Source of the DNA: Chrysomallon squamiferum
Lineage: Eukaryota > Mollusca > Gastropoda > Neomphalida > Peltospiridae
Assembly: GCA_012295275.1 (NCBI GenBank)
Contig: CM022665.1
Span: forward strand, 19,215,150-19,279,149
Direction: 5' to 3'
Length of the DNA stretch: 64,000 nt
In this document: in pieces, positions 11,820-24,998 of the stretch
Layout: the number at the start of each line of letters is the position of its first letter
Numbering within the stretch: position 1 is the first letter of the stretch
Made by a program: the position numbers and the translations under genes
Notes under the pieces: generated by a model
The model's database searches: none
What the model was told of the DNA's origin: nothing
The model's input: only the letters and a program-made list of their open reading frames with translations

Positions 11820-12827
11820 TATTTTTAACAGTTGCAATATGTGTAATAATAGATGTAATAGTAGATACCATATATGTATGTGATGGACTTGAAAGAAAGA
11901 ACAGAAAGAAGGATACTATTCAGTGGACAGATATGTTTGAAAAAATAGGAATTTTAGAAATAATGTAAAAAAAATATTGTATAATCAATGTAATAAAAAG
12001 ACTTGCTGTAAAGCATTACTGCAGTGTAAGAATAGAAATTAAAGAAATAAAAATGTTATGTACAGATATATAACAATGGCATAACGGACAACTGTAAATA
12101 AAATTTCATTGTGAAATATTGTTCATCATCGTAGGAAGAAGGACTGTTGTGAAGTAAAAGAATCAAGAAATTGTTAACTGAGAAATAAAATAATTAAACC
12201 AAGGGTGTTACTGTTATATTATCATTTCACATTGAATATCATTTTAGAAGATGCATATGTTTAACAATTAATATGTAGTTTGTTTTGTGTATTTTGGGGG
12301 GTGCAATGTGTTAGTAATATACATTATGATATATAATTGTAATGATTTGATCATTATAATTTGCTCAGTTGGGTTAAGCATATTAAGTAATTTAACATAA
12401 ATAAAAAAAAAAAAAAAATTTGTTTTTGTTAAATATATGAATTCTTTGCATAATGGAGACATTAATAAAACTTTTTATAAAATAGTGCATCTAGAATATA
12501 AAAAAATGATAATAATAATAAATATGTAAATAAGAAAAAAATAAAAATATATAAATAAAATAATAAATTTAGGAAAGGAGGTGTAAAATTAAAGAAAAAA
12601 AAAAGGAAGACTGCAAACACACATTTCCAATATGGCAGGAACTTTTGCAGTGAGATATTCATTTTAATTTTAAATATAAATTTTAATTTGGGAAATCAGT
12701 ATATATATATATTGTTGTTGTTTTTTGAACGATCTTTATAGTTTATTTTATAATTTACTAACATTGACAGTAGAGTCAATTTTGTTTTTATATTTCAAAA
12801 TGGGGACATTTTAGCCTGCTTGATATG

Positions 12828-12830
<3 letters not shown>

Positions 12831-12886
<56 letters not shown>
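12831..12886. repeat. (TA)n microsatellite
   Basis: About 28 uninterrupted TA dinucleotides, self-complementary throughout. Confidence 0.95.
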
Positions 12887-12890
<4 letters not shown>

Positions 12891-13248
12891 ATTAATTAAA
12901 TATACTTTCTAGTAAAATTTAAAACACTACTACTGATAATAAAACTAATGGTAATATTAATACTAATAATAATAACAACAACAATGTTCTTAATTATAAT
13001 AATAAACAGAAACAAATAAATAATTACTATACAGGGTACAGTTATATCGAAATATTATTCGCTGATGCAATAACAGTGAAAGTGCAAAAAAAAAAAAAAA
13101 ATAATATAAAAAATTTATAAAAAAAAAAAAAACAGTCATAATATATATACACCAAACAAACATCCAGCAGATACGTGTGCACTGTTTAGGATATTTATTT
13201 ATTTATTTATCTATTTACTTATTTTATCACAGTCGTAATAACCAACAT

Positions 13249-13620
13249 TTAAAATAATAACATGCAGGCTGATCGACCTGAGGCGAGTCTAGCTACTTTC
13301 TGACCAGTCGCAGCAGCGAAACGGACCCTGCACATAAAGTGCAAATCAGTGAATGAAGCATCGATATGTGTTAGCGCCAACCCTCTTTGGTTATTGATGA
13401 GTTCTGAAGTACGGTTGAATGATGGCAAATCAATACAGCTCTGGCTCTTATCTCGGCTTAATGGCCGCCCACGCTTTGAGCGCTGTAGCTTGTCAACTGT
13501 TAAATTATTAACAAAACAGAAAGAAAAAAAATGTAGAGGCAAAAAGAAAGTATCTGTGTGCATTAGAAAGAGAAATGAAGATGAACAGAGAGAAAGAGTG
13601 CGGGCATGTGTGAGTGGCAA
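13249..13620. other. GC-richer island, open on both strands, of unknown nature
   Basis: Within AT-rich DNA, about 13,260-13,505 is much richer in GC and CpG. The minus strand is open for 123 codons and includes KLQRSKRGRPLSRDKSQSC and FAAATGQKVARLASGRSAC; the plus strand is also open for 91 codons. Neither translation resembles a family I know. It may be an orphan exon on the minus strand, a TE fragment, or a CpG-rich regulatory island. There is no convincing splice-site pair. Confidence 0.25.
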
Positions 13621-15200
13621 ATAATTTTATGCATTTCAGTTCTAAAAAGGTTCTAATCTGTATTTTGGGTGTTGTAAAATATGTTAATAATTTATATTTA
13701 ATTAATTTAAAAAAAAAAAAAAAAAAATGCCCCACATGTACCGAATAAAACAATGACTAATTCCCCCTCCCATTTTGTTAGCAACGCATTATTCAATATG
13801 CGATAAAACATCAGAAGGTTATCAGAAACATTATTAAACATTATTTGTTCACTTAGTTATATTTATCTTTTCAAAAACAGCATGACATTCTGTTCTCTGT
13901 CAGTCAGAGTGCTATCCCTTTTCTAATAGGCATTATTATACTGATCGTTAAATCTTAGATAAAATAATATTTCTTAGGTTTGTTTTAGGAAAAGATCTTA
14001 TCCAAATAAAAACTGTTAAGAATAAAAGTATATCGTGTATTTAATATTTTTCTCCTAAAATCCCCATATCAAACACTTTTTTTTTTTTTTTTTTTTAAAT
14101 TATTAGTTACTTCATGTATGTGGAACAACTGGTTGAAATTACAAAGGATTAAAAACAGAAAAAAGAACGAAAGAGAGGGAAATGCACTAGAAGAGCACAC
14201 CGCCATTAATTTTAATATGGAAAAATATTTTATGTGTATTTATTTATCAAATAAATCTTGTTAAATCACATGACTTACACATCATTACCGAACACAAATA
14301 TATGAGAAAAAAAGAAAAGAAAAATTCATCTTAATAGGAAACTATGAGAAAACTATGTTAAATGAAGCTGATGATATTATTGTCCACAATGTTGCATATA
14401 TCTGAGGCGTTACAAATAATAATAATAAATTTATTTATTTATTTATTTATTATTTAATTATTCATCAATTTATTAAATAAAAACTAAAATAAAATAAAAA
14501 CATCATTACTGTCGCTAAACTGGCAGTGGCCGTAGTGATTGGACCAAGCCGTAAATGAACGTTGGGAGAGGGAGAAAAATAATAATAATAACAAAATAAA
14601 AATGATCACACCATATGAAAAATTGAATTAATTTAACATTAAGAAAATATTTGGCTATTCCTTTTTCGATATCATTTTATCCGGTGCCTTTTTTCATGTG
14701 CAGTGCCTTTTGATATTAAACTTTGAATCCTCCTAGATTGTCCCATGGTGAATGAGCTACAGATTATACTGTCAGTAAATTTTTCGCTCCTAATAATAAC
14801 AATATAATACTATAATTTATTTATTTATTTATTTATTTATTTATTTTTTTGATTTTAGAGTTTACATTGGTCACATACGTCCCATACATACATAAACATA
14901 AAAAATGCATGCGTGCGTAATAATGTGTGCGCACATATACTTACATACATACGTACATACATATATACTAATTTGCATTCGTGTTAATGTATAATTTAAA
15001 TTTATATATACATAATTTGTTTGATTTCTGAATCCCACATCCAGTGAACGCGTAATAAATACGTGCATTAATAAAATGAATGAACTGATTTTTCATGATA
15101 TTTATTGAACCTCACTACACATGTACTATTATCGCCTATTTTATTAGCGATTAACGTGTATCGATTTTTTTTAACAAGCGATTAAGTGGGGACATCCTCG
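13621..15200. other. AT-rich intergenic DNA, nothing recognised
   Basis: Contains T runs near 14079-14096, ATTT repeats near 14430-14455 and 14817-14846, and no supportable gene. Confidence 0.6.
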
Positions 15201-15214
15201 TATATTCATAACTG

Positions 15215-15700
15215 TAAGAACAATTGCGTAACGTAATAATAACGTTATGGGGACACCTCGTATATTCGTAATAATAACGTAATAATAACGTTATAGTTGT
15301 GATAAGTGTTTTTTAACGTAATGGTAACGTATTTTCATAACGTAATAATAACGTTATAGTTGTGACAAGTATTCTCTTAACGTAATAATAACGTTATAGT
15401 TGTGACAAGTATTTTCTTAACGTAATAATAACGCTATAGTTGTGATAAGTGTTTTCATAACGTAATGGTAACGTTATAGTTGTGATAAGTATTTTCATAA
15501 CGTAATGATAACGCTATAGTTGTGATAAGTATTTTCATAACGTAATGATAACGCTATAGTTGTGATAAGTATTTTCATAACGTAATAATAACGCTATAGT
15601 TGTGATAAGTATTTTCATAACGTAATGATAACGCTATAGTTGTGATAAGTATTTTCATAACGTTATAATAATGTTGTAGCTAAGTTGTCATAAGGTAAGT
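15215..15700. repeat. Tandem array of a 40-bp unit (AACGTTAT-rich)
   Basis: The word acgctatagt or acgttatagt recurs exactly every 40 bases at 15351, 15391, 15431, 15471, 15511, 15551, 15591 and 15631. Each unit carries tgtgataagt, attttcataa and cgtaatgata. A shorter 24-base partial unit and degenerate units precede it from about 15,215, including two copies of a ctcgtatattc block. No long open frame is maintained. About nine or ten units are present. Confidence 0.95.
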
Positions 15701-18512
15701 AATAACGTTATGCAGATAATCCTCAAGTTACGTCTGTAAATCAGAATAGTTCGTATCTAGCGTCAGTAAGTCAAAAGTGTATAAAACTACAATATTTATA
15801 ACAGAAAAAGTGTGCGTGTGTATGCTTTGGTATGAAAAAATAAACATTACTGAAAAACACTTCCAAAACGGTATACACAGAACATTCGCAATGTTTTGAT
15901 GTGCACCATCGCAAAATAGGCTGTCTGTTCGTTATTATCAACCACTGTATGCAACTTTTTGAAGTATAATAGATTTTACGGAGTTCTGTAGTAATATACA
16001 AAACATACTGTATTTTAATACGTAATAATATATAATTATTATTATTATTATTTTTATTATTATTATAATAATAACATAATAAATATAGAACACAGTCCAT
16101 TAGTTAAATGATTTATTTGGAAAGTATATGAGTCCTGAAGATAGATGAACATCAGATATTACTAGCTTTATTCTGCATCTGGAAAGATACAAAAATGCAT
16201 TTATTTATTTATTTATTTATTTATTTTTCTGTCTAGGTTTGATTCAAATCCGAATTATGCATTTTTCTGGTAATTTGTGACTATTGATCCGGCAGTTACA
16301 TTATGGCTACCTTTGACAGATCTTCTACAGCATGTGTTGTAAACTAAATGATAAAATTAGCTGTACTTAGTTTATTTCTTACAAAAATGCATATGCATTA
16401 AAACATGTATACCCATACAAAGGCAAAATCAATTAATCATACAGACACATGTAAATGTTTGAAACTATATGTTGTTTGCATGCTTCGTTTCCTTACATGT
16501 TTAATCACAGCGTAATGATTCAGAACTTTTAAAGTTTTTACGAACTCACATGGTGCCACTGTTCTGTAGTTCTTTATCGGAACAATGCACTGGCTTTTAA
16601 ATGAAAGATGGTCCTGTATAAATTTCAACCGTAGTTGGATGTAGTTTCAAGATCAAATAATAGCTGACATCTGCTATGTGGTTTTGGACGAGATCTCTTA
16701 GCTGAAGTAATCCTCTGTTTCAGTTCTTATATGTTCTGTGAAATATCCTCAACCTTTTGGGAATACATCTGGGGGTTTTCATACACCTCACGAATAATAA
16801 TATAGCAATAATATTAAATTTATTCGAAGTTGTGTCAGAAAATATAGGATGACCAAAGTTTATAATCCAGGTAAGGGAAACGTCTTCAGTTTAACCATAG
16901 TCACCATTTAATGCAGGCACCCAAAACATATGTATGCTCCAAAGATCTTTGGCTGGATTTTCTGTCCTTTTCATTTCACTTGGAAATTTTGATCGTGGTC
17001 AGTAACAATACAAAATCTGAAAAATAATAAATATAAATACTTCATTATACATTTCTTCCAAAAGTTCTACTCAAATGCAAACGATTAAGTTGTAAAATGT
17101 ACAAAACAACATAAACATTGTAAGTTTTACGTTACCCATGGATACAATTTTTTTTTATTTTTTTATTTTTTATTTTTTGTTATACATACACGTTTTATAT
17201 ATAATAGATACAGGAATAAAGCTGATGCGCTAAATAAATTCTACTGCTGCTAGTGCTTAATGACGTGGAATGTGTAATATGTACTTCTTATCTGTGATGT
17301 TCAAAGATTGTACAGCTGGATATGTTATTATCACAACATTGGTGAAGAGTGTCGGTCGTTCCTTACAAAGGAAGACACTACAATTTAAAATGTTTATTTC
17401 TTTTAACTAATTTATGAATAGTAGTAGTATATTTTAAATTGTAAATAAATATAGAACTATTTTTTTTTGTTTCATGAATTGTCCCTACAAAGTCAAGCCC
17501 AAGTTTTACACGTAGCCCCATGAGACAAATCCCTCTTTAGAGCAATGACTGGCGTGGGAACGATCGAACTGCTTCCGCAAAAATAATATCTACTACATCG
17601 GGAAACGACACAGTAACACCAGTCTAAAATATCCATCAACTGATTTCGGACACTTCAGACATGACATTAATTAAACACTCACACTGAATCTGTTCGAGAA
17701 TTAGACCTGGATTAATAACAAATGTAAAGTAAAGTACTGGCAAAACTGACATAGTTTCTGTCAAGAATGTGTGAAAACGAAACATTTTTACATGCTGATC
17801 ACCCCCACACACCCCCATATAAAGTAGCGAACTTGGCTTTAAAACCGGCCCGGGCATCCTTCACCGACTACATGCACTATTAATGTGTCTGTACTGTTGT
17901 TGTCATTCGGCCCAGCGGTCCGAGCCGAGCTGACGTTACCGAAATGCCCATGTGGCCAATATGCCCATGGTTACAGTTCTCTTACAACATTTCGTTTAGC
18001 TCATAAGTTTATAGGCAGCCCAGAGCTAAATAATGCCCCATGAAACTCATTATATTTTCTGTAGTGATGATGAATTCCCTTACACTACGGACCACTTGTA
18101 CAAAGATGTTGTTGCACCAGTTCCCGCACCAGACTCTAAGTCGACTCTTTTCTCGTCGATATTCTCAGCTAACTGAAATTACACCGAGTCTTTACAGATC
18201 AATTTTGTCATAGCAGTAACAATCTATTTATAAAAGTGCGTGGGCGTCTAGCTAAAAGTTCGTTTCGCAGGGCTGAAAAAAAAGTGTAACTGGATTTTCT
18301 CGATTAGTACTGACTGGTTGTCATGTTTGGTAAAAGAAGAAATCTGGCAGTTCAGTGGTGTAATAATAAGAATTTATTTTCATTTTGCAACTTATTAATC
18401 TTTAAATAGCTGTATAAATATTAACTTTAAACGAAATGAAAAAGTAATATTTATTCAGATATTGATGTAAAGGCATAAAATATCGTTGATATATTATTAT
18501 TAGTTTTTAATA

Positions 18513-18565
<53 letters not shown>

Positions 18566-18840
18566 AAATAAAATAAAATAATAAATAAATAAATATAAAT
18601 AAAAAGATTACCTTAGTAATAGATTATTAGCTTTCTAAAATAAAAACATTAAAAGTTTTGATATTCTTTTAGACTATTACGGAACAGAAAAATTGAAAAT
18701 TATAAATATGAGACGAAATCATTTTAGAAAATTGTTATCACTTGGTGAATATAATTTTAAGAATAGATTAATTACAGAGAAAAATGTAATATGATGATTG
18801 TTGTATCAGTACTGATATAACATTATTTATTTTGTCACCC
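15701..18840. other. Intergenic DNA with a CpG-containing patch
   Basis: No gene is recognised. Sequence around 17,510-18,310 is richer in GC and CpG than its surroundings (for example aaaccggcccgggc near 17840), but shows no coding signature. ATTT repeats lie near 16,199-16,226. An AAT microsatellite runs through about 18,515-18,560 and grades into AAAT units. Confidence 0.45.
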
Positions 18841-18847
18841 TGTCAGT

Positions 18848-18848
<1 letters not shown>

Positions 18849-18890
<42 letters not shown>
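18849..18890. repeat. (AC)n microsatellite
   Basis: 21 uninterrupted AC dinucleotides. Confidence 0.95.
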
Positions 18891-18892
<2 letters not shown>

Positions 18893-19534
18893 AATAATGC
18901 CCTTGAAAAATATAAATTGAATTATTCTTTGCTTTATTAGCATACTGCTTTGTGAGAATTAGGCTGGCGATGTGAACTGTATCTAATAATAGATTTCTTA
19001 TAAAATGAGGTTTTATTTCTTAATTTAAATATCTAGTATTATATTTATTATACGTGTATTTATATGCGCGTGCTTGTATATCTGATGAAAGCAGAATGCG
19101 TTGCTTTTCATGTTTATTTCAAGGTGCTGTTTCATAAGTTTGCTCTATCAAGTACGATAAACATCATTCTCACCGTATCTGGGGTTTTTTTGTTGTTTTT
19201 TTCCCAAATAAATTCACCAGCAAGAGAGACTCGTGTTACCGTGCAAAATATCAACACATACAGCTTACCATTAAATCCAGATAGTTTTATTCCGCTATAT
19301 ATATTTTTTGTTTTTCAGACTGAGTCATATTTCTTCCTTGTCGTTACTAATTACCATCCATGTTCTGAATACTAATTAATACAGTGATAGTCTGGAAGAA
19401 ACAAAACAGTACATTTAATAGAATATATAGAAGAAAAAAAAAAAGAGAGATATTGACATGGATGTGAAGAGAGAAAAATAAATAAATAAGTAGCCTAGTA
19501 CCTAGATAAATATGCATGCAAATATATATGTATT

Positions 19535-19537
<3 letters not shown>

Positions 19538-19622
<85 letters not shown>
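19538..19622. repeat. Compound (GT)n(GA)n microsatellite
   Basis: About 14 GT units pass directly into about 28 GA units. Nearby, 19721-19750 is (AC)15. Open frames through here are repeat artefacts. Confidence 0.95.
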
Positions 19623-19627
<5 letters not shown>

Positions 19628-19716
19628 GAATGCGTCGTTTTTCAAATTTATTTAAAGTTATTGTTTTATACATATATATATATATATGCATACCTACAGA
19701 AATACTATATCCAGTG

Positions 19717-19750
<34 letters not shown>

Positions 19751-19757
<7 letters not shown>

Positions 19758-20200
19758 CACTATTCATTTCTTATTAATTAACAAAAAATCATATTATTTT
19801 AATTTTAATTCTTCCAACCACATTAAGTAAAATAAATAAACAATATGATACAATCAAATAATGTCTCTGAATTTTTCAAATAATGCTGGTATTAATTAGG
19901 TTTTAATAATAATATGTGGCTAAACATTTATATTTATATGGAGTGGGGTGCCTAACTGATGACCTAAAGGCCGAAGTTGCTATGGTGGGGGGGGGTCAGG
20001 TACGCCATGGACCCCACGACATGTTTTTTTGTTTGTTTTTTGTTTGTTTTTTTCTCTTAAATCTGGAATTGAGGAGCTGCATTTTCCTGCTTTCTGGAGA
20101 TAATGAAGTTAGTGCCTGTCAGAACGGATCCGCGGGAAAAATTAACGACATTGGTTACGTTCCTTTAGATCAATAAACATAAAACAATGTAACCAACATG

Positions 20201-20234
<34 letters not shown>

Positions 20235-21217
20235 ATAATAGATAAAATAACAAACGATTAATCTTTACACGCAGGAATAAATTAACTATATTTTGTTACA
20301 TTTCTGAGCATGAAATATTAGAGAAAAAAAATATCCTGTAAATATATAAATAAGAAAAGAAAATACAATACAATAAAACAATATATTAATTTAAATGCAA
20401 TCCTTATCGATGTAAGTTGCGAAATAATTATATACGTTGAAATAATAACGTGAACAACAACAACAACAGTAATAATAATAATACCAAAAGTAAATAAAAA
20501 GTTGTATGTAGCGAATTAGTGTGAGTATTTATATAACTATGTAGTTTTAAATACAAAATTGGTTTTATTTGGAGGTGGACAGGAGAACTGAGGAACACTA
20601 CAAACAACAACGTCACTATATGTGCTAAACCACTTGACACGTACAATGAGTAACTTAAGGGTAAAAAATCAAATCCAAACAAAATCTAACAGACTTGCTT
20701 GTCATATTCTGCATGCAATATTCTGTAGGCTAAATAAATAAATAATCAAACAAACAAACAAACAAACAAACAAATAATTAAATAATAAATGTAGGCCTAC
20801 ATGTACACGAATGAAGTATTAGGAATCTCAATATTTTCTTTTCATTTGTTTATATATTAATATATTTCTGTTAAATGAAATGCGATATTAATTTTATTTT
20901 ATTTTATTTTAATACAAATGTTGTACAGAAGTAGTAGCCGTAGTATCAGTAATATTTAGTCTGTTACTCCTACTTGTACTGATTAATTAATTGATAATAA
21001 TAACGACAACAACACATGTTTGGTTTACTGTGTTTTAACTGATAAGCAAAATATCTTGTTTACAAAGAAATTAAATTACAGTATTATCTAAAAACAAATA
21101 ATAAATAAAACATTTGTGATCGTTGTTTATTTATTTTTGAACGTATATTTGTATTTCTTGTATTCGCTGCTGTTGTTACTATTGTTATTTCTATGGTTAT
21201 TATTATTTTTTTTTCTA
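19751..21217. other. AT-rich intergenic DNA with a 32-base poly(A)
   Basis: A poly(A) run at 20201-20232 follows a less AT-rich stretch (about 19,930-20,170), which could be the tail of a retroposed sequence on the plus strand. No coding identity is visible. AAAC and AAAT repeats lie near 20,735-20,775. Confidence 0.4.
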
Positions 21218-21725
21218 CCTACTGAAATTCGACATGGTGCGACTCGAACTGACTAGTGAAGACTAAGAAAGAGTTCCTGCTTGGTTGACGGTACACAAAG
21301 AAATGTTGCTCTGAGGTCTGCTGATCGTGGACGTTGGCAACGTTACCTAGCTGCGAATTTTGTTCGAAATCGTCCACATAATTAATATTACTTACTACAC
21401 ATACGACAGCTCATAATCACTTCACAACAGTAACGTGACAATCCACTCAAATCTGTGCCTGTGAGCCAATAATTTGTGCTGCCGTCGCCAGATTGTTCGA
21501 CAACCGCTCCTACCACGACACAGAACAACCAGACGTGACGAGTGTACTCGTCACAAAGATGATGACGGTGTGTTTGTTCAATGAGGGCGAATTACTGTTC
21601 TCGGATAAACCCACTTTAGTTAAATTCGAGTCTACATACGTCCAGGAGAACACTTCGCGGACGTGAGTGGCAGACAACGTCACTGGTTCGATGGCGGCAG
21701 CATCATGGTGTATTTTACATCATCA
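21218..21725 (+). mobile_element. Tc1/mariner-like transposase fossil, copy C
   Basis: A start-like segment at about 21,235 reads MVRLELTSED then a stop; a shifted frame reads GTQRNVALRSADRGRWQRYL, typical of the N-terminal helix-turn-helix region. Further on, RVYIRPGEHFADVS and FDGGSIMV match the Tc1 segment between the first two catalytic Asp residues (usual forms are GERF and GGGSVMVW). Frameshifts and stops interrupt it, and the C-terminal third is missing. It belongs to the same family as the copies near 29.4-30.1 kb and 41.85-42.0 kb. DDE transposases of this family move DNA by cut-and-paste; this copy is dead. Confidence 0.8.
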
Positions 21726-22129
21726 GTTTAATTCAACGAGAAACTGTTTTGGTTAATAGTTTTTTTTTTTTAGTAATAACTGTCGTTTGCTGATGCATAT
21801 TTTTTTAAATTACCTTTGAAATTAATTGTGTTGCTAACAACAGTTTCAAAAACAATAAAATTCTGACCTGCTTTGAAAGCAATTAAATACCATTCCAGAT
21901 TTAATGTATTTGACTTGTTATTTTTGATTATTTTAATATTTTTAGTGATTTTTTTCTGCTTTCACGTAATGTAATGTAATTTTATAATATAATATAATAT
22001 AATATAATAATACAGTATTATACGTTTAACATTTAAATATACAATAATATAAAAATATTATGTAATAGCAATCAAAACATAAAATATTTTCAAAGAATAA
22101 AAACCATTTATTATGATGATGACGATAAG

Positions 22130-22162
<33 letters not shown>

Positions 22163-23154
22163 AATAAATGCTACTGTGAATTATTCAAACTTTATTTATA
22201 AAGTTTGATTTATTTATTAAAATTAGGCTTATTATATTTCCTGAATGATTAATTTTGAAACATCAACAAGAATAGCAATAAAATAATGACAATAATAATT
22301 ATAACAACAGCTACAACAACAACTACTACTACAGAAATCGTTTTTTATTTATGAACAATTTTTAAAAATAAATGTGCAGTTACGTTAGTTTAACCTACGC
22401 AAACATTTTAAAGGTTAATACACACAAAAATCGTAATACACGCAGAAATAGAGAAAGAAATGTTAAATACATAAATAAGGCAATATGCTTATGTATGTGT
22501 GTGTGTGTACGTTATATAAAATTATTTTTTTATTATTTTACTACTTACTTTTTACACAAACGCTCATAAACACTTGCACTTCGCACGCGCACGCACACAT
22601 ACACACGCACTCGAAGATCGCCAACATTTCCCCGAGAAACAAATGATTCCCTGTTGTAGGATGAATACAGTGCGTCACGTAACACAGCTCTGGAAATTAA
22701 TTAGTAAATTTCTATAACAGGGCTGTCTAGTAATTATAACTTTGACAACAGGTAGCAAAGACAACGCCCTTGCACTGACAAATTATGTATGAGTCTGCAA
22801 AGATTCCATCTGTTACCTGCTCGGTGTTCGATTACAAAGAAACTTTTCGGAACTATTTTTATGGAAGACGTCACTGCAGTTAACCGGTTTGTGTATTCTG
22901 TGTTTACCTCGCTGCAGGCTGGTTTTCTTGCCTTGCGAGGATTAGTTGCCGAAGGGGTCAGATAACGTGATGGATGTTTGATGGGATGGGAAAGTTAAAT
23001 ATTTTTTAAATAAAATATTTTATTATATTTTTTATCTTTTTTTTTACAAAATGATAATATAATTATTATAAAGATTTAAATGTATAATTAAAAGGTATAT
23101 TGTTATTGTGTACATATAATGTATTCTTAACTCTGTATCTATATGAGTGTGTAG

Positions 23155-23156
<2 letters not shown>

Positions 23157-23199
<43 letters not shown>
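23157..23199. repeat. (GT)n microsatellite
   Basis: About 21 GT dinucleotides. Confidence 0.95.
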
Positions 23200-23204
<5 letters not shown>

Positions 23205-24904
23205 AAATGCTAATCTATGAAATATAACAGTACTTATTAAGAATATGTCTTAATCATCCACACATATTATACTGATAATTAAAAGCACAAAACAAATTTT
23301 AATCACAAAGTTTCACTTGTTTCAACAGATGAAAACAATTCTCATCTTCGAGCAACGCCAAACCCTTCTTCACTATAAGACCTATCCATGCATACTACTT
23401 GCATAATTATCGACATAAAACCATTAACGTTGATATACATTATTTCATGTTCCATGCACATTAAATTTTACGAAAATCTATTTAGCCCTTGCCCGACAAT
23501 CAATCGTTAGACCCTGAAACGTAACTGAATGCACTGATGTGTGTCATGCATATCACAAAATAAAATCGCCCTCCAGAAAGTTACACTGACTAATATGAAT
23601 CAAACGAATAGAAGTAATGTTGCTCGATAAAGTTTTGGCAAACGAAGAAAACGGTTTAGGGCTTATACGTAATAAATAATTAATTAAAATATGACTTAGA
23701 TACAGAATAAAATTAAATATATGCTTCAGTGGATGAATTAATGAACTTCCAGATGGACAGATGGACATATAGAAGAAAAATGGATATACCAACAAAGATG
23801 TATATGTGTCTGTTTATGCGTGCATATGTGTATGTGTGTGTGTCTCTGTGTAGATAAACACACGACCAAAAGGAAAAAGCTTTAAATCATTATACATATA
23901 TGCATGAAGCAAACGTTTTGAAAACATCAGTATGTCAGCGTATTAACGTCAGAATTAGTCCACAAGTCCAGAAGTAGATCACATGGGAAATACCATCGAA
24001 AAATACGTTCAATAACAAGTCATATTAACAAGGTATATGACCATCCCATGCCTCAGTTCATGCAAAAACTCTTCCACACATAAAAGATGTCAGTTGTCTG
24101 ACGAGGTCAAATGGGATAGTAGCCTTTCTCTTTGAAGGGCCTGAATCAGTTCCCACTGGTTGGCTGGAGGGTGTAGATGTTGAGGAACATGATCCATGAC
24201 ATCCTATATGTTTATTCACGCTGTTTTCAATCAACTCTGAACAAACAGAACTTGCTTCAATTACTGAAGACTACTCTCTGCCAGTCATGTCACTGCCAAC
24301 GTTGTACAGGCAAGGCCCATTTCAAAGATGATGGTTTTGTGCTGTCAACTGATGTCCTGTGTGTGTTGTGTGTAAGCTCTGAGTCGCCTGGCTACTATCT
24401 GTTGACTAACACTAGCGCCTAAGACATTCGCTACTTCCAGGAAGCAGTTCTGCAGATGTAAGGTCTACAGGTACCAGTCTTCACAGGGCTTTTTCACTCT
24501 CAGTCTACCTGGTCCTTGCCTCTCTCATGTCTGCCGTGTAACGTGGCATCAAGTTGGAAAGAGAAACGTGTAAACAACCAAACGGTATTGTGATAAAAGG
24601 CAGTGGCAGCTCCAGTCTTTAATTAAAAACAAAATAATAAAAACAAAAAATAAAAATAATAATAAAAATATGGTTCCCTTGCACAGTTCAGATATAATTG
24701 CTTGCATTTGTGTGAAGATTTGTTTTTCTCAGTGTTGATGTGTGATATGCCAGCTAAACCGTTTTTCTATACAAGTTGCGATTTTCACTTTATCGCGTAT
24801 TCCCCGAAAACCTACCATCGGCGTATAGATAAAATTATATATATTTTAAATCATTTGAAATACTCAACAACAACAACTTAAATCTCACTTGTGAAATTTC
24901 TGAA

Positions 24905-24906
<2 letters not shown>

Positions 24907-24947
<41 letters not shown>

Positions 24948-24998
24948 TTTATTTTTATTATTATATTTTTTATTGTTATTATTATTATTATTATTATT
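24907..24998. repeat. (ATT)n microsatellite, interrupted
   Basis: Two blocks of ATT units separated by T-rich sequence. Confidence 0.9.

Larger units (their letters stand above)
11064..13245. other. FRMD8 3' UTR and AT-rich intergenic DNA
   Basis: No coding sequence is seen. The first several hundred bases are probably 3' UTR. The rest holds A-rich and T-rich runs, a TA tract at 12831-12886 and poly(A) near 13087-13131. Confidence 0.5.

Noticed and set aside
15215-15700. CRISPR-like array
   Set aside because: The units are contiguous with no unique spacers and the DNA is eukaryotic.
17500-18310. Possible gene in a CpG-containing patch
   Set aside because: No frame shows a family match or convincing splice sites; at most a regulatory or old repeat region.
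24177-24422. 81-codon Cys-containing frame suggesting a zinc-binding protein
   Set aside because: The Cys spacing (CQSCHCQRC) lacks a recognisable finger pattern and no homologous family was recalled; kept only as a note in the intergenic entry.
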